The notes: generated by a model not told the origin, from the letters alone. Numbered from the stretch's first letter, positions 10,901 through 22,354 are shown. The stretch: DNA of 64,000 nt from Earliella scabrosa (GCA_022605405.1 JABYQQ010000025.1:372001-436000); one strand, 5' to 3'. Numbers and translations are program-made.

Positions 10901-12980
10901 CATGGCGCAAGATGATGTTGATGAACGACGACACCATGACGTGAAAGAACTTCGCGCACGCTCCGGGGTTCCTAGCGACTAACAACTTTCGTTCCCATTC
11001 ACCTAGCTCTTGCCCTGCCTCGACCGACTCCAAATCCACATTGTGGCCAGCGAAAAGGCGCACAAAGGGGTGATGTACGTCGGATGGATTGAGAGTGATG
11101 AAGAAAGCAGGTGACCCCAAGAAAGTGATCAGGCTTCTTATCTCATTCCTCATACGCAATTTATAGCCTATTGTCCCGGGAAGATCGCGAAGAACGGTGC
11201 CCACCCGGTTAACAAGTGCAATGAGGGCCTGCTCTGCCGCCGTCTGTGGCTGATACATGTGGTCGCCATCGTACTGCGATATCATTCTCAGCAACAATGT
11301 GCGGTCGACTGCGAGAAGGTCTCGCACTATCTCCCGCTGCTGGGATACCTTCACCCGAAAGCGCACTGAATCACATATGTGCTTCTTCTGAAGAATGTTG
11401 TAGTAGACGAATGCGAAATCGGCATCGCGCTCGAACGGACTGTCATGCACCTGCAACAGATATTTGAGCTGCTCCTCCAGCGTGATTGGACGCAACCTAT
11501 TGGGATGATGAAACCCCCCTATACCCCATGGGTCCAAGTGCGGAAACAACCATGTCAACAAACTCGGGTTCTCAAAATCAGGCACGAATCGATCTCCCGC
11601 CTGTGACCTAATGAAGCGACCCCTGGTCAGGCAATGCGACAAGGCCTTCATTTTCATCTCTTGATACGACAGGGGGGGATCATCTCCGCATGTATACCCT
11701 GCGTGTTCCATCACAAGCGGATCGGCTGGACCTGGAGCGGAGGACGCGTCATTGCGTCCGGTGTAGTCCGCCGTGGACCCAGAAATTACTTCGCTGTCCT
11801 CAAGGAACCCAACGTCCAGTGCGCATGGGACGCCAGAGTTCGCGTCACTGGCTCCCGGTCCCAATAGAACGTCCCAATTGTCTTCACTGAAACCATGGAA
11901 CTCCGTGTCGCACGCATAGTGAGGATTGGCAGCCAAAAGGAACTGTATCATTGTGTGCACCAACGACTTGTGCACCAAGACAGGGCCCAGCCTACCAATG
12001 GTATCTCTCGTTGGCCTAGTCTTTCCAATGAACACTGCGCATACAAAGTTCCTGATTACTTCGGGCGCAGGAGGCAGCACAGAGTTCAAATGCGTGGAGT
12101 TCTGCGGCATGACGAGCACATTGCCGCGAATGCAGCGCTGCGAAGTGATTGGGTCGTTGCGCCCTCCTGGCTCACGAGGCGCCGCATCCTTAACGCCCAA
12201 CTCGGTGAAGCGGTACGAGATCCGGCTGGCACGTGCTCTACAAACCAACAACTTGTCAAATTGGGTAGCATGACCAAAAGCGTCCTTGACCGACACAGGA
12301 AGCTGCTCGTATCCATAGTACAGCCAATTCGCAAGACAGAGCTTTGGCATTCTCTTTTTTACACACAATTCTCGCTGACACGTCCTACAGAGCAATATGT
12401 GCGCCAACACCCAGCGATTCGTCATCCCTGCAGGGCAAAGTAATGCTCGTTTGTAGGCATCGAAGTTGTACGTAGTCGGCTTGACAGCCTCCGGTAAAGA
12501 ATCATTCCTCAACAGGTGCAAGTTTGCCTCGTTTGCGTGCACTGAGCAGATCTCTCCCTTCAGTGTCCTGCGCGCACACGCCGCACAGACCACATGTGTG
12601 AGCCCGCTCGTACTGACCTCGTCCTGCCATTCCCGAATAATGCCTCTCCGTAGGGCATCGTCCGCAAGTTGCATGAATGATTCAGCAGTGCTATCGCTCT
12701 GAGGTTGCTCGGCCACAACGTGCATACTACCGCGTTGCACTTGAGCATCCGAACGCCGTACTCTCAAGGTCGTGAACACTATCAGCACCGTCGCACAAGC
12801 CACTACACACCGATGATTGCACGCCTTCCTGTATAAGGTTTGAGCTGTATCCTTTGTAGTCACCCGGAGTCGATGCATTCTGACAATCTCGCGCAGCTCT
12901 GCAGCACGCCACATATGGTATATCGCACACGCATCCTCGAATGCCATATTAATGACGACATCATCGCACGCTAGCTCCAT
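7974..12980 (-). pseudogene. Helitron Rep/helicase, N-terminal and central part
   Basis: About 1,668 codons. The region FFITLNPSDVHHPF is the Helitron-like N-terminal domain. GTLHCHMLIWIRG carries the HUH metal site, and ALIYYVTDYITKASL carries the paired tyrosines of the Rep nuclease. The PIF1 helicase follows, with Walker A GGIGGTGKSHVV, Walker B YLIIDEVSMIS and GDFGQLRPVQGEAL. Helicase motifs V and VI are missing because the frame ends at 7974; they occur at 5804-6745. I use ATG 12980, but an open frame without ATG extends upstream to about 13100, so an upstream exon or 5' truncation is possible. The protein would nick and unwind DNA for rolling-circle transposition. As it stands the copy cannot make an intact helicase. 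Confidence 0.88.
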
Positions 12981-13856
12981 GTCCTCAACCACTGCAACCT
13001 CGGCAGCGTCGAGTACGCACTTGACTGTATGTGTGTAGTCAAGAACGAGGTCCTCGGCGTTGCACCAAGCTAGCGCAGAGGAGGGGAAGCGCTGCTCTGT
13101 AGCACGCCCTAGCCCATCCCAAGGTCAGACTCAACTCACTCCACGTCTTGACAGTTCACCTACCGCACACAGGATGACGACCATCGTGCAAGGGCGCCCT
13201 TAAGGCCTCCAATACCGCTGCCGATGGATCAGCGACGAACTCGAGGAAGTACCAAGAACCATACCGTCTGTGTCCTCGGCAGCATCCCCTAAGTCCACTT
13301 GAATCAACGAAACAGTCGGTGTTTCACCATCAGCCACACACGTCCACCGTCGCGACATAAGAAACTGAATCTGACGCACCTGAGCCGTCGCGTGCGCGTG
13401 CATCGTGCTCCAACGCCCCGACATCGTGCGCAAATTCGCGCAACCGATTCCCGAGCTCGGCGGTGGGTGAACCGGGAGACGTGGTCATCGTACAAGAAGC
13501 AAGTGCGAGGGCGAAGAACTGCCGTAAGCCCACCTCCACCATCACCCTATACTTCATCCCTGGATCACCATTCCAAGACTCGTCGCGTGCGCACCCTAGG
13601 TACTTCATACGCAGGATCGGCTTTACCGGGCGAACTCCGCATACCCCGCGCCACAACTTCCTCGTCGCACTTGTTCCAGGCGACGGCAGGCAGCACAGAC
13701 AGCCCTCTCCGCAGCACACCCGCAGAACGACGACAGTTGCCGTCCCCACCAACCAAGAACCCGCGGACGGAACCCACCACCTTCCCGCACGCCTTCTATT
13801 CATATGAGCGGAGGGGGCGCGGCCGTGAGCGGTCACTGCCATGTCTGCCCCGCCCA
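12981..13856. other. Region between Helitron and RNR-like gene
   Basis: The first 120 bases continue the Helitron reading frame on the minus strand without a start codon. The rest has overlapping low-quality frames and should contain the Helitron 5' end and the RNR-like promoter. No separate gene is supported. Confidence 0.45.
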
Positions 13857-13862
13857 TATAAG
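13857..13862 (+). promoter_or_regulatory. TATA box of RNR-like gene
   Basis: TATAAG in the context CCCATATAAGGGAC, 47 bases before the proposed start codon. The 5' untranslated region would be very short. Confidence 0.5.
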
Positions 13863-13903
13863 GGACACAAAGACATCGGATCCCTTCCTCATCCTACGCA
13901 ACC

Positions 13904-15044
13904 ATGTCCTCCGAGGTACCCTCCACACGACGTTACGTCCTATTCCCCATTGAACATCCTGCAGTACGTCTACATAGATTCGAAGAGGTCTCGCCTAATC
14001 GCGCCTCCTATGCAGATTTGGGAAGCATACAAAAAGGCTCATGCCTGTCTCTGGAGCGCAGATGACATCGACCTCACCAAGGACGCCATCGACTGGGCGA
14101 CGCACCTGGAGCCCGACGAGCGGCGCCTGCTCGCGATGATCCTCGCGTTTTTCGCGGCATCCGATGGGATCGTCGTGGACAATCTCGCACAGCGCTTTTG
14201 CGCCGAGGTCCAGATTCCAGAGGCGCGTTGCTTCTATGCCGTACAAATGATGATGTGAGTGCCAATACTACCGAGCGCTGCGTGACTTGACGGTAGCAGA
14301 GAGAACGTCCACTCCGAAGTATACAGCCGTCTTATCCAGGAGCTTGTGGCCGATCCGGTCCAGCAGCGCCACCTTTTCTGCGCCATCGAAACGATCCCAG
14401 CAGTGAAAGCCAAGGCAGAGTGGTGCATCAAATGGATTGACTCGCCTTCCCGTGACTTCGCAACGAGGCTCATCGCGTTCGCGATTGTTGAAGGAATCTT
14501 CTTCTCCTCTTCGTTCGCCGTCGTCTTCTGGATCAGAACCCGCAACATCATGCCAGGCCTGACCGAGTCCAACGAATTCATCGCACGCGACGAGGGGATG
14601 CACACCATGTTCGCTTGCCTGCTGTACCAACACCTCAACACCCGGGTTCCCGAGCTGCAGGTGTACGCGATGGTGCAGGAAGCAGTGCGACTAGAACAGG
14701 CATTCTTCTCCGGTACGCTCTCTGCAGTAATCCCCGCCATCATCTCCTAACTGCCTTCTCCACTCTAGAGTGCTTGCCCGAGGCCCTGCAGGGCATGAAC
14801 TGCAAGCTCATGCACGACTACATAGAGTACGTGGCCGACTTCTTGCTAGTCGCGCTCGGTTATACCCCCATGTACATGAAGGGCAACCCGGTATGTGATA
14901 TGCCCCCTTGCATGAGCACGCACTCACTCCCCTGCATCGCAGTTTCCCTTCATGGAAGGCACCGCGATCGGGGCGCGTGCAAACTTCTTCGAACGCGGCG
15001 TCACCGACTATGTCGGCGCGAACGTTGTGCAATACAGCTTCTAG
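13904..15044 (+). CDS. RNR2: Ribonucleotide reductase small-subunit paralogue, tail-less
   Basis: Five exons (13904-13963, 14016-14254, 14300-14712, 14769-14890, 14943-15044) separated by 45-56-base introns give 311 residues with every junction in phase. It starts MSSEVPSTRRYVLFPIEHPA, then IWEAYKKAHACLWSADDIDL as in class Ia R2. The di-iron and radical residues are all visible: Asp in ASDGIV, Glu/His/Tyr in IENVHSEVY, Glu in VEGIFFSSSFA, and Glu/His in RDEGMH. Normal fungal R2 proteins are about 390-420 residues. Here the N-terminal extension is absent and the protein stops at VGANVVQYSF, without the acidic-aromatic C-terminal peptide that docks R2 to the large subunit. A functional R2 is expected elsewhere in the genome. 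This one may be a duplicated, regulatory or decaying paralogue. Confidence 0.85.
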
Positions 15045-15497
15045 GGCTTCATGCCAGAGTTGCCGTTGAGCTCAAGTGACGTGTGTATGGAACGGCTGTG
15101 AACTTCTGACCCTGACCCCCGAGTTCGCACTGTGGAATGCCACTTTGTATTGTTCTCCGATACCCAGTATGAAGATGATCACCAGACCGCCCCCCAGGAA
15201 TGGTACGACCGACCGAGAATGCGAAGCACCCAATTTGTCCGCTTCCCAAACTTCGCACCTCGATCACCGCACGAACTTTGGGTACGACAACGTTCTGCCC
15301 CCGCTCACGCAACAAGTCCACTTTTGCTCGTTCTTCCGATCACGTTGATCGTCCGCACGTCGCAGGAGGACATCAGATGTACGTACAAAAGCCAGCGTCC
15401 TCGCTGCTAGTACAGCACCGCCGACTTCCGTGAACGATGTCACCGCGCATGGTGGCAACTTTCCGCCCTCCACAAGGCCCACTGCGTCGTGCCACTG
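15045..15497. other. No gene seen
   Basis: Short overlapping frames only. It must hold the end of the RNR-like transcript and the promoter of the next gene. Confidence 0.5.
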
Positions 15498-16006
15498 ATG
15501 AGTGAATCACTAACACCGATGCTGCCCGCACTACACTCTGACACGCCGCCTTCTAGCTCGGTCACTCGTCCCACCCGAGATCCCTCGCCGAGCGCGAGCT
15601 CTGACGATGGCCCTCCTCCACTCGAGCCCGCTGACGAAATGCACTGGCAAGAGGATCGGCCCAGACGCGTTACACGCCTAGAACAATACATGCTCCTAAC
15701 CGTGGAAGAAGTCGATGTCAGTGTCACTATCACACAACCCAGACAATGCGCTGACAAACCAATCAACAGCTTACATTTCGAATCAACATTCGCATAGAAC
15801 GAGACTCGAACGACCGCCTCACCCCCGACGTTTCTGTGCACTTGGTGTCCGGTCTTCCGCACCGCACCGCGGAAGGCCGCGCGGCAGTGTGGTTGTTCGG
15901 TAGCGACCTCCGCCGTCTCCTCGCGAACGAGCTCACCTCTGCTTTGAACCGCGCGCACGGAAGTGCCGGGGAAGGTAGTCTGAGTCGCGACGAAGACACA
16001 CAATAG
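15498..16006 (+). CDS. Hypothetical small protein, two exons
   Basis: Exon 1 15498-15716 and exon 2 15770-16006 are joined in phase 0 across a 53-base GT...CAG intron, giving 151 residues. The N-terminal half is Ser/Pro/Asp-rich and probably disordered. The C-terminal half, starting LTFRINIRIERDSNDRL, looks like a folded strand-helix unit with VSGLPHRTAEGRAAVWLFG and a Leu-rich helix. No family is recognised. The intron length and clean frame argue for a real gene, but no homology supports it. Confidence 0.45.
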
Positions 16007-17208
16007 ATTGTTATGCATGCCGCCCTGCTCCCACGATCACAGCAACGAACGCGACAGGCGCCGCGCCTCTGCATTGCCGATCCCGCTCCGCGTAAGACCG
16101 ATCGGCACAGCGCGCTCGCGGAACTGTAACCCACCACGAGATCGGCATCCCGTGTCGCGCCTCGCGCGCGTTCACTGTCAGAACCCGCCCTGTGCAGAGC
16201 CAAGAATCGAAGCTGCTGAAAGCACGCCAGGCACCTGATCAGGGCCCGCACCTTCGCACCCCACGAGTCCTACACCTCGCACCGATCAAATAGTGCCCGC
16301 AACTATAACGGCCATGGAACCACTCATATCCACTGACCGGCCAGTGCTCCCGTTCACCGCACGCGGAAAGAGCTGTTCCGAAAAATTTCACGCCTTCCTT
16401 TTTTCATACCGTCAGGACCTCGCGAAAGACCGCCAGAGCTCCCTGCGCGGAAACCTTCCCAGACATCAACCATGGCACTTCATACACCCCGCAAGTTCGC
16501 GAGCTGTAGACAACGCACCTGACAAGTTACCCAGCCGATGGCAAGAGAGCCCGGGCGCTACCGAATCCGTCGCGACGCGACCAACTCCCGCTGCAAACGC
16601 GGCCGAGGACGCCGTACAGCTGCGTTCCCTGCGTACCCCACCCGTCGACATACATCATGCGGCAACGTCGCTATCCTAGAAGCGGCCCGTTAAGCACCGC
16701 AGTTCATCCCGTGCCAACATACCCGGCCTCTTCACCCACCACGCGGCACTGTACTCTTTCCGCATTGTTCGCTCCTATCCCCTATTCCCGAGCTCGATTC
16801 GTCCCGCTCTGGACCCCCTTCGTCGCTCGCGTCGACTACTCTGCGCAGAACTGTTCTGATTCGATTCACGCGTTCTCCCCCACGCGACTACGAAACGATC
16901 GTACTGTCCTTGTATCCCGCCACTCCACTGCACAAAAAAGGGCTCCTGCTCAACGGACCAGGAACATTACATACCCCGGACACATGTCAGTCCCTACACA
17001 CAGTGGGAACGACGAGGTCATCCACGTTCCGGGGCCTCCATCCGGAATACTCTATCCTTGCGCATGTGCCACCTCACCTCTGCACAGAAGGGACGCAGCT
17101 ACTACTGGCACGTCGGAAGCACAGCATCTCCCCACACTCTTCTCCGACGCTTGCGGCCGCCCGACACCGTCCATGCAGTACACTGCACATCCCATCTCAC
17201 AATGCCTC
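16007..17208. other. Unassigned stretch upstream of member B2
   Basis: A forward frame begins at ATG 16313 (Pro/Ser/Arg-rich, about 120 codons) and a longer forward frame runs from 16657 into member B2. Neither shows motifs, and the latter is better explained by an unspliced intron before 17271. Nothing else is recognised. Confidence 0.4.
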
Positions 17209-18465
17209 ATGTTCAGGTATGTGATCGGGACAAGACCGCGCCCCACAGCAACTTACATTGTCTCGCCCAGACTGCCCACAGACGTCATCGACCTGATAAT
17301 TGACCAGCTGGACTTGAAATCCATCCTCGCTTGGCAGCGCACTGCACGCGCGGGTTGCGCGACCGGCGCCCGCGCCCTGCGGAGCTCACTGCTTCGCTTG
17401 CTCACACCCTTCGTCGGCAACTCAGATAATTTCCTACATACCCTATACAACACGCGCGCGGTAATTGCAGGCGAACTCGCACTGGCGTTCATGCTCAGGG
17501 ACCCTCACTTTCACTTTCACTTCCTTCAAATCTACGTTCCTTTCCTCTGGTACGACAAACTCATCACCTCCCTGGAAGCCATCCTCCATCCGTCGCTGGA
17601 ACGGTTTTCATCATTCGCTCGCCTACCGAAACTCCTCCGACACGCGTCCTCATGCGCACATTTCCGACTGCGGTCCGGTCTCTCTGTACTGGTATACCAA
17701 TCGTCCACCTCCAGTGCGCTATCGCCCATCACCTCTGCCACCTGTAGCGCACTCGTCAACTTCGTAACGCCCTACTCGTTCGGATGCGGATATCCAGACC
17801 TCACGTTGTCCCGCCGCGCGATACTTGCGGACGACAGCCTACTCATAGGTCTGCCATTCGACTACGAGATCCTGCATTCACTCGACCAGCAAGGATTCGA
17901 CATCGCGTGGTCTCCCGCACGCTTCGTCGCTCCACCCTCTACAACTCCCGCACCCCGGACGCGTTCACCCTCACCGCTGTCGGACCCGGGGTCGCTCATA
18001 GCCATGTCTTCGAGTTCGGATGAAGAAGACGACGCTGTTGCACCTCCACCGACCGCAGTACACAACACACTTCACTATCTGCCGCGGTGGGGAGTACCCG
18101 CACCCCGTCTCGATCTGCTGTTCAGCCGACGACGGCAGCCTGCCCCGTGCTACGCCGACGTCCACTGCTGCCCAAATCAGCTACGCTTCTTCGGAGACCG
18201 GACATCGCTCCTCGACTTCATCGATCCTGCCGGCACCGACAGACACCTATTAGAGGACCGCAACTTGCCGCCGTTCGGCAGCATCGTAATTTGGCAGCTG
18301 TCCAGCTCATACGAATGCGCCCGGGGTCTCGCATGCTCCAGCAATCCACGCAACACACCTCATCCTGGCGTCGTCTACCTCCCTGCCATGCCAGGGAAGA
18401 ACTACTTCGGGGGAAAATATCGTCCACAGTGGATGACATGGCTCTCCGGACACTACATCCGATGA
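17209..18465 (+). CDS. F-box-like family protein with degenerate NTase motif (member B2)
   Basis: Exon 1 is only 17209-17216 (ATGTTCAG), followed by a 54-base intron 17217-17270 and exon 2 17271-18465; 400 residues. The junction gives MFRLPTDVIDLIIDQLDLKS, an F-box-like start, then AWQRTARAG. AVIAGELALAFMLRD keeps the first NTase-like glycine, but the DxD is replaced by FLQIY. NFVTPYSFGCGYPDLTLSRR is the family signature. An acidic/Ser-rich insert follows (SSSSDEEDD near codon 246), then CPNQLRFFGDRTSLLDF and a C-terminal FGSIVIWQL. The open frame extends far upstream without any family similarity, which is why I prefer the spliced start. Function unknown. Confidence 0.62.
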   Translation: MFRYVIGTRPRPTATYIVSPRLPTDVIDLIIDQLDLKSILAWQRTARAGCATGARALRSSLLRLLTPFVGNSDNFLHTLYNTRAVIAGELALAFMLRDPHFHFHFLQIYVPFLWYDKLITSLEAILHPSLERFSSFARLPKLLRHASSCAHFRLRSGLSVLVYQSSTSSALSPITSATCSALVNFVTPYSFGCGYPDLTLSRRAILADDSLLIGLPFDYEILHSLDQQGFDIAWSPARFVAPPSTTPAPRTRSPSPLSDPGSLIAMSSSSDEEDDAVAPPPTAVHNTLHYLPRWGVPAPRLDLLFSRRRQPAPCYADVHCCPNQLRFFGDRTSLLDFIDPAGTDRHLLEDRNLPPFGSIVIWQLSSSYECARGLACSSNPRNTPHPGVVYLPAMPGKNYFGGKYRPQWMTWLSGHYIR

Positions 18466-18810
18466 GTGCCCTCGTGCCAACTCCCCAGGGTAAGAGCGCT
18501 GACCCCGACAACCACGCGTTTCGCCGTCGGTGCCGATGTACCACTCCTTTATATACCCCCGACAAGCGCAGGTCGCGAAACAACATTCCTACGTAACTAC
18601 TACATACCCGAAAGCGCGCGGGTGCCCCCGAGCGAGTCCAGAGCACCCCGGTTCCCGTTATACACTCCTAGCGCACCCGCCCCCGGCCTCTGCACCGGAT
18701 TATACCCAGCAGTGCCCATGCGTCATACACCCGTCCTTCTTCGCTCGTGCCTCCGTTAGCGTTCACGCGACTACAATAGTTTGTATGTAAAACTATGAAC
18801 AATGTGACTG
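18466..18810. other. Convergent spacer
   Basis: Lies between the 3' ends of B2 (plus) and the kinase-like gene (minus). A TATATA string occurs near 18548 on the plus strand without a gene to serve. Confidence 0.45.
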
Positions 18811-20163
18811 TTAGGCACCCGCACCCCTACAGACATCTCCCATGACACGACGCACACCCGACCGTTGTTCAGTCCCTTTCCCGCCCAACACCATGTCGCC
18901 GAGCACCGCGCGACATTGAGAGGCAGTGATCCGCTTGTCAGGACAGTAAGACATCAATGCGGTACACAACGCTCTCATCGACACGTCTGCAATCAAGCGC
19001 TGCAAACGCGATGTAAGCCTACAGTGCAAGTCGTGGAGAGTAGCAGCAGACACTTACCGAAAGCGGCCTCAGACGCTTAATCCTCTGCACCCGAACCATC
19101 TGCGCGACGTCGGTACGGACAAGCCTGACGTGCACCGCATCCTCGACAATATCGAAGCAGCTTGCATCGACATGGCCCATGGCCTCCCTCAGTAGCACGG
19201 TCGGCATGCCCCCCAGCACGCGCTGCAAGGCGGCGACGCGTTCGGCGACTGTGTACGTGATAGGAAACAGGCGCGCTCCCACGTGTACCTCGGCCAGCAG
19301 ACATCCCAGAGCGAACACATCCACAGGCTCTTTCCAGGGCAATCCTACGTCCCAGTCAACTCCCAAGCTACAACCGAACACATCGCAACACTCGTACCAA
19401 GGGTCACCTCAGGCGCCCGATAGGCATTAGTCCCTATCATGCCCCGAGCTTCGTCCTGCACCGACACACTGTCCTCCAGATCGATTACATACACCTTCAC
19501 GCTCACAAACGAGCTCTCCAACTCACTCAGTCAGACACGTTCAACGCACGCAAATCGTGGGCACTCACCTTTGCCCTCCCACTCCCGCCCACCCCCGCCC
19601 GAGTCTCCACAGACTCCATCATCACGTTCTCCGGTTTGATGTCGCCATGCACTATTCCCAGTGAGTGAAGATCTCACATACACATTAGTTGTCTGAGCGC
19701 AGTGCCGAATATGAAGTACATACGATCCACAGCGTCCGCCACTTGATACATGATCGCCGCGACGTCTTCGTCCGCCAAGGGGAGCACGTCCGGCAACCTC
19801 AGAGCGTCCCCCAAGTTCGACGGGAGCAACGGCAGTACAATGAACGCCTTGGAGTCCTCCACAAAGCTTTGAAGGATACGTAGAAAAGGAATTCTACCCA
19901 GCGATCATCAAGAGGCGATTCACACCACATGGAAGCGGGGTGTCTTACTTCGCACAGCGCTCTCCATCTACTTCCCATAAGAGGGCATAGTTGCGAACCT
20001 CTTGTGTCTATGCATGGGGATCGCAACGGTAATGGTGAAACGACTTCACCGCCACCATGGTACCAGCGGTCACGTCCCGCGCCTCGAACACAGTACTAGT
20101 GCGACCACGGCCAACGAGGCGGAGCACTTCAACTTCACGGGCTTCAGTCAGCGTACATCGCAT
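18811..20163 (-). pseudogene. Protein-kinase-like gene with one in-frame stop
   Basis: Six exons rebuild with matching phase: 20163-19949, 19866-19724, 19672-19569, 19494-19398, 19359-19058, 18999-18811 (1,050 bases). Exon 1 reads LRLVGRGRTSTVFEARD (Gly loop) and MVAVKSF (beta-3 lysine), then hits TAG at 20010-20008 (codon 52) and continues in frame with QEVRNYALL. Later motifs are VDHLHSLGIVHGDIKPENV (catalytic loop HGD for HRD), VYVIDLEDSV (DLE for DFG), YRAPEVT, and DVFALGCLLAEV, ending in SYCPDKRITASQCRAVL. Lys, both catalytic Asp residues and Asn are kept, so the fold is conserved. A 42-base splice removing both the stop and the lysine is possible but would destroy ATP binding. The intron at 19360-19397 is only 38 bases. 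The substrate is unknown. Confidence 0.7.
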
Positions 20164-21220
20164 AACAGGTCGGGACACTCACAACGTCCACGTCCACAAC
20201 ACGTCCCCTCCATCCTATAGGTCCGCAACCTCGCGCTATGCATTGCATGACGAAGTACGCCAGTTCTGGCAGACCTTGATCACGTTATGCACCCCTTCAT
20301 GCGTCGATTCTCAGTACGACCTTCAAGGCACCGTTTTCCGCCGCGTACCTCCCACCCTTGTCCGCACGCCCCCGTATGGTACGCAGCTGATCGTTGTTCG
20401 CCACCCTCGATGACATTTGTTCCAGTTCTCAGCCACACCGCCCATCCGCACTTCCCCGTCACTGCGCGGTATTCAGCGCAATACGAACAGAGTCGCGAAG
20501 GCTTCTCACTGAATGTGCTCGAAATTCCTTCGCGACCGGCCCGCCTTGCAATCTTCGCGCAAAATTACTATGCCGCCGTGGCCATACTGCGCGCAGGAAA
20601 TTTTCATATGAAGGTGGGAGCGCGTCACTGGGAACGACTGACCGCGCGCTCTGCAAACGCTGCGCGATCGAGCACATTCCGCCCGAACATCGCAAAGCCT
20701 GGAACCTCCACGCTTCCTCCAGCACTTTCTTCCACTGAGGCCCAAAGTGTTCCACGACAACGCCGCATGCGGGGTCAGTGCTCGAAATAGTGCTGCTCTT
20801 CAGTACTACGCCATCGTATGTCTGGCGTCGCCCATGCCCACCATAGCTCCGCGTCGTCGCGCCCTCCCCTCGAAGCTGCCGCTAATGTCCATACAGGTAC
20901 ACACGCACCACGACGTGCGTGGTGCAATGTTCGCTTCCTGAACCTTCACTGCTAACAGCCTGCGTATTCGCTGAACTTCGCACCTCCTGATGCCGCCCCT
21001 ATCCGGGCTCCGCCTGTACAAACAATCGGCCCAACTGACACATGTAGCAGCAACGACGCACGCAGCTAAATACATCCTCATCATCGCACAAAGCCATCCC
21101 ATGGCCGAACTCACGATGCCCATGCACCTCCGTCCCCTACCGCGATCAGTCGCCCTGAGGGCTACTGCGGTGCCCGCAACACAGCAACTCCCCACTTCGG
21201 CCCACAAGCTCATCGCGATC
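20164..21220. other. No gene seen
   Basis: GC-rich spacer with overlapping frames on both strands and no motif. It divides divergently transcribed genes (kinase-like on minus, member B3 on plus), so it should contain both promoters. Confidence 0.45.
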
Positions 21221-22354
21221 ATGATGTAAGTACTTTGCACTCGTTCCTGCACTGGCGTTGACGCAGACCACTGGAATCGCAGCACGGAGCCAGCGATCAG
21301 CGCATGCATGGCGGACAACATGGACACACCCACCTTAGTCGCATGGCGAGCGTGCTCCTCCACCACGTACGAACACGCTTGCGAAAGCCTGTCTCATCGC
21401 CTACACGCCCTCGTGAAACTCTTCACCCCCAAAAGCGCGAGGCTCTTGCGACTGGTCACGCAGACTCACACGGTCATAGGGGGCGAATTCGCCCTTGCGC
21501 ACGTCCTCGGCGATCGCTCCATCATCCCCGACCGCCTCGACATATTCGCGAGCGACGAGGCCTTCCACACCACCGTGCACGCCCTCATGCGTTCTCCGAG
21601 CCTCTCACCCCTGCTATCCTTCCTCGGAGTGCGTCCGTTCACCCGCGGGTACGCCTCCCATCGCGGAGTGGACCGTGTGGCCATTTTCGCCGCATGCCGA
21701 AAACGCCTTATCCTGGTCCACCACTCCAACGACCACAACTCCTTCTCCCCGATCACGCGCGAGTGGACAACTGCGCTGTTCAATTTTGTCACCGAATACT
21801 CGCTGGGGTGCGCGTATCCGCGGCTGACATTCACACGCCGTGCCCTGGTCTCGGAGCCCCGCACCTACTCACTCACTAACTCCGACATCCGCACGCTGGG
21901 CCTGATCAGCGGCGCAGGATTCGCGTTCGCATCACACCCCGCACTGTGGGAAGAATATAAGCACCTTCGCCCAGCGCTTACCCCCCCGGGGACATTTCCA
22001 TGCGCGCGGCGCCTGTTTATTTGCCCCGATCAGGGACGCTGCTTCGGAGACGCAGGCTCATGGGTCCAATTCGCCCATCCCCTGGGTAACGACATCGCCG
22101 CGGCCCGCACCGCTTGCATTGCTCCGTTCGGCCGTATGGCTGCGTGGAGGCTGCTGACCATCGGCGGCTGCGACGAAAACTGCGTGCACGACGACGCACT
22201 GGTGCCCGCCGGCGCCATCGTCATCGCCACGGCACTCGATCCATACGCGAGCTTTGAAACCCGGGAGAACCTGTCAGCGCTAACCCGCGCTTGCCCCTAC
22301 GTTCCTCTTCCCCGACGGCTCCGCAATTCCAGGGCCCGGTCTAGTTCTGTGTGA
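21221..22354 (+). CDS. F-box-like / NTase-like family protein (member B3)
   Basis: Exon 1 contributes only five coding bases (ATGAT, 21221-21225). A 57-base intron, 21226-21282, precedes exon 2 21283-22354; 358 residues. The start becomes MITEPAISACMADNMDTPTL, aligned with the F-box-like part of the others, then AWRACSSTTYEHA. TVIGGEFALAHVLGD and PDRLDIFASDEAF keep a GG plus a D-x-L-D-I pattern, intermediate between A and B members. NFVTEYSLGCAYPRLTFTRR is the family signature. CPDQGRCFGDAGSWVQF and a Cys pair in GGCDENC follow. It sits 383 bases upstream of member A2 in the same orientation. Function unknown. The five-base coding exon is inferred from phase conservation with paralogues. Confidence 0.62.

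Larger units (their letters stand above)
5804..12980 (-). mobile_element. Helitron rolling-circle transposon (interrupted)
   Basis: The body is defined by the Rep/helicase coding sequence, which reads right to left from 12980 to 5804. It is broken by about 1.2 kb of unrelated sequence at 6772-7973. The true ends (5' TC, 3' hairpin plus CTRR) were not identified, so the element is certainly longer than given here. The broken helicase implies this copy is non-autonomous now. Confidence 0.85.

Noticed and set aside
13299..14258. Long forward frame upstream of and through the RNR exon 2
   Set aside because: It reads through the first RNR intron and an unrelated Arg/Thr/Pro-rich upstream part with a TATA box inside. 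The spliced model starting at 13904 matches R2 exactly.
16657..18465. Single 602-codon frame for member B2
   Set aside because: The N-terminal 185 codons show no family similarity. A 54-base intron before 17271 in the phase used by paralogues explains the start better.
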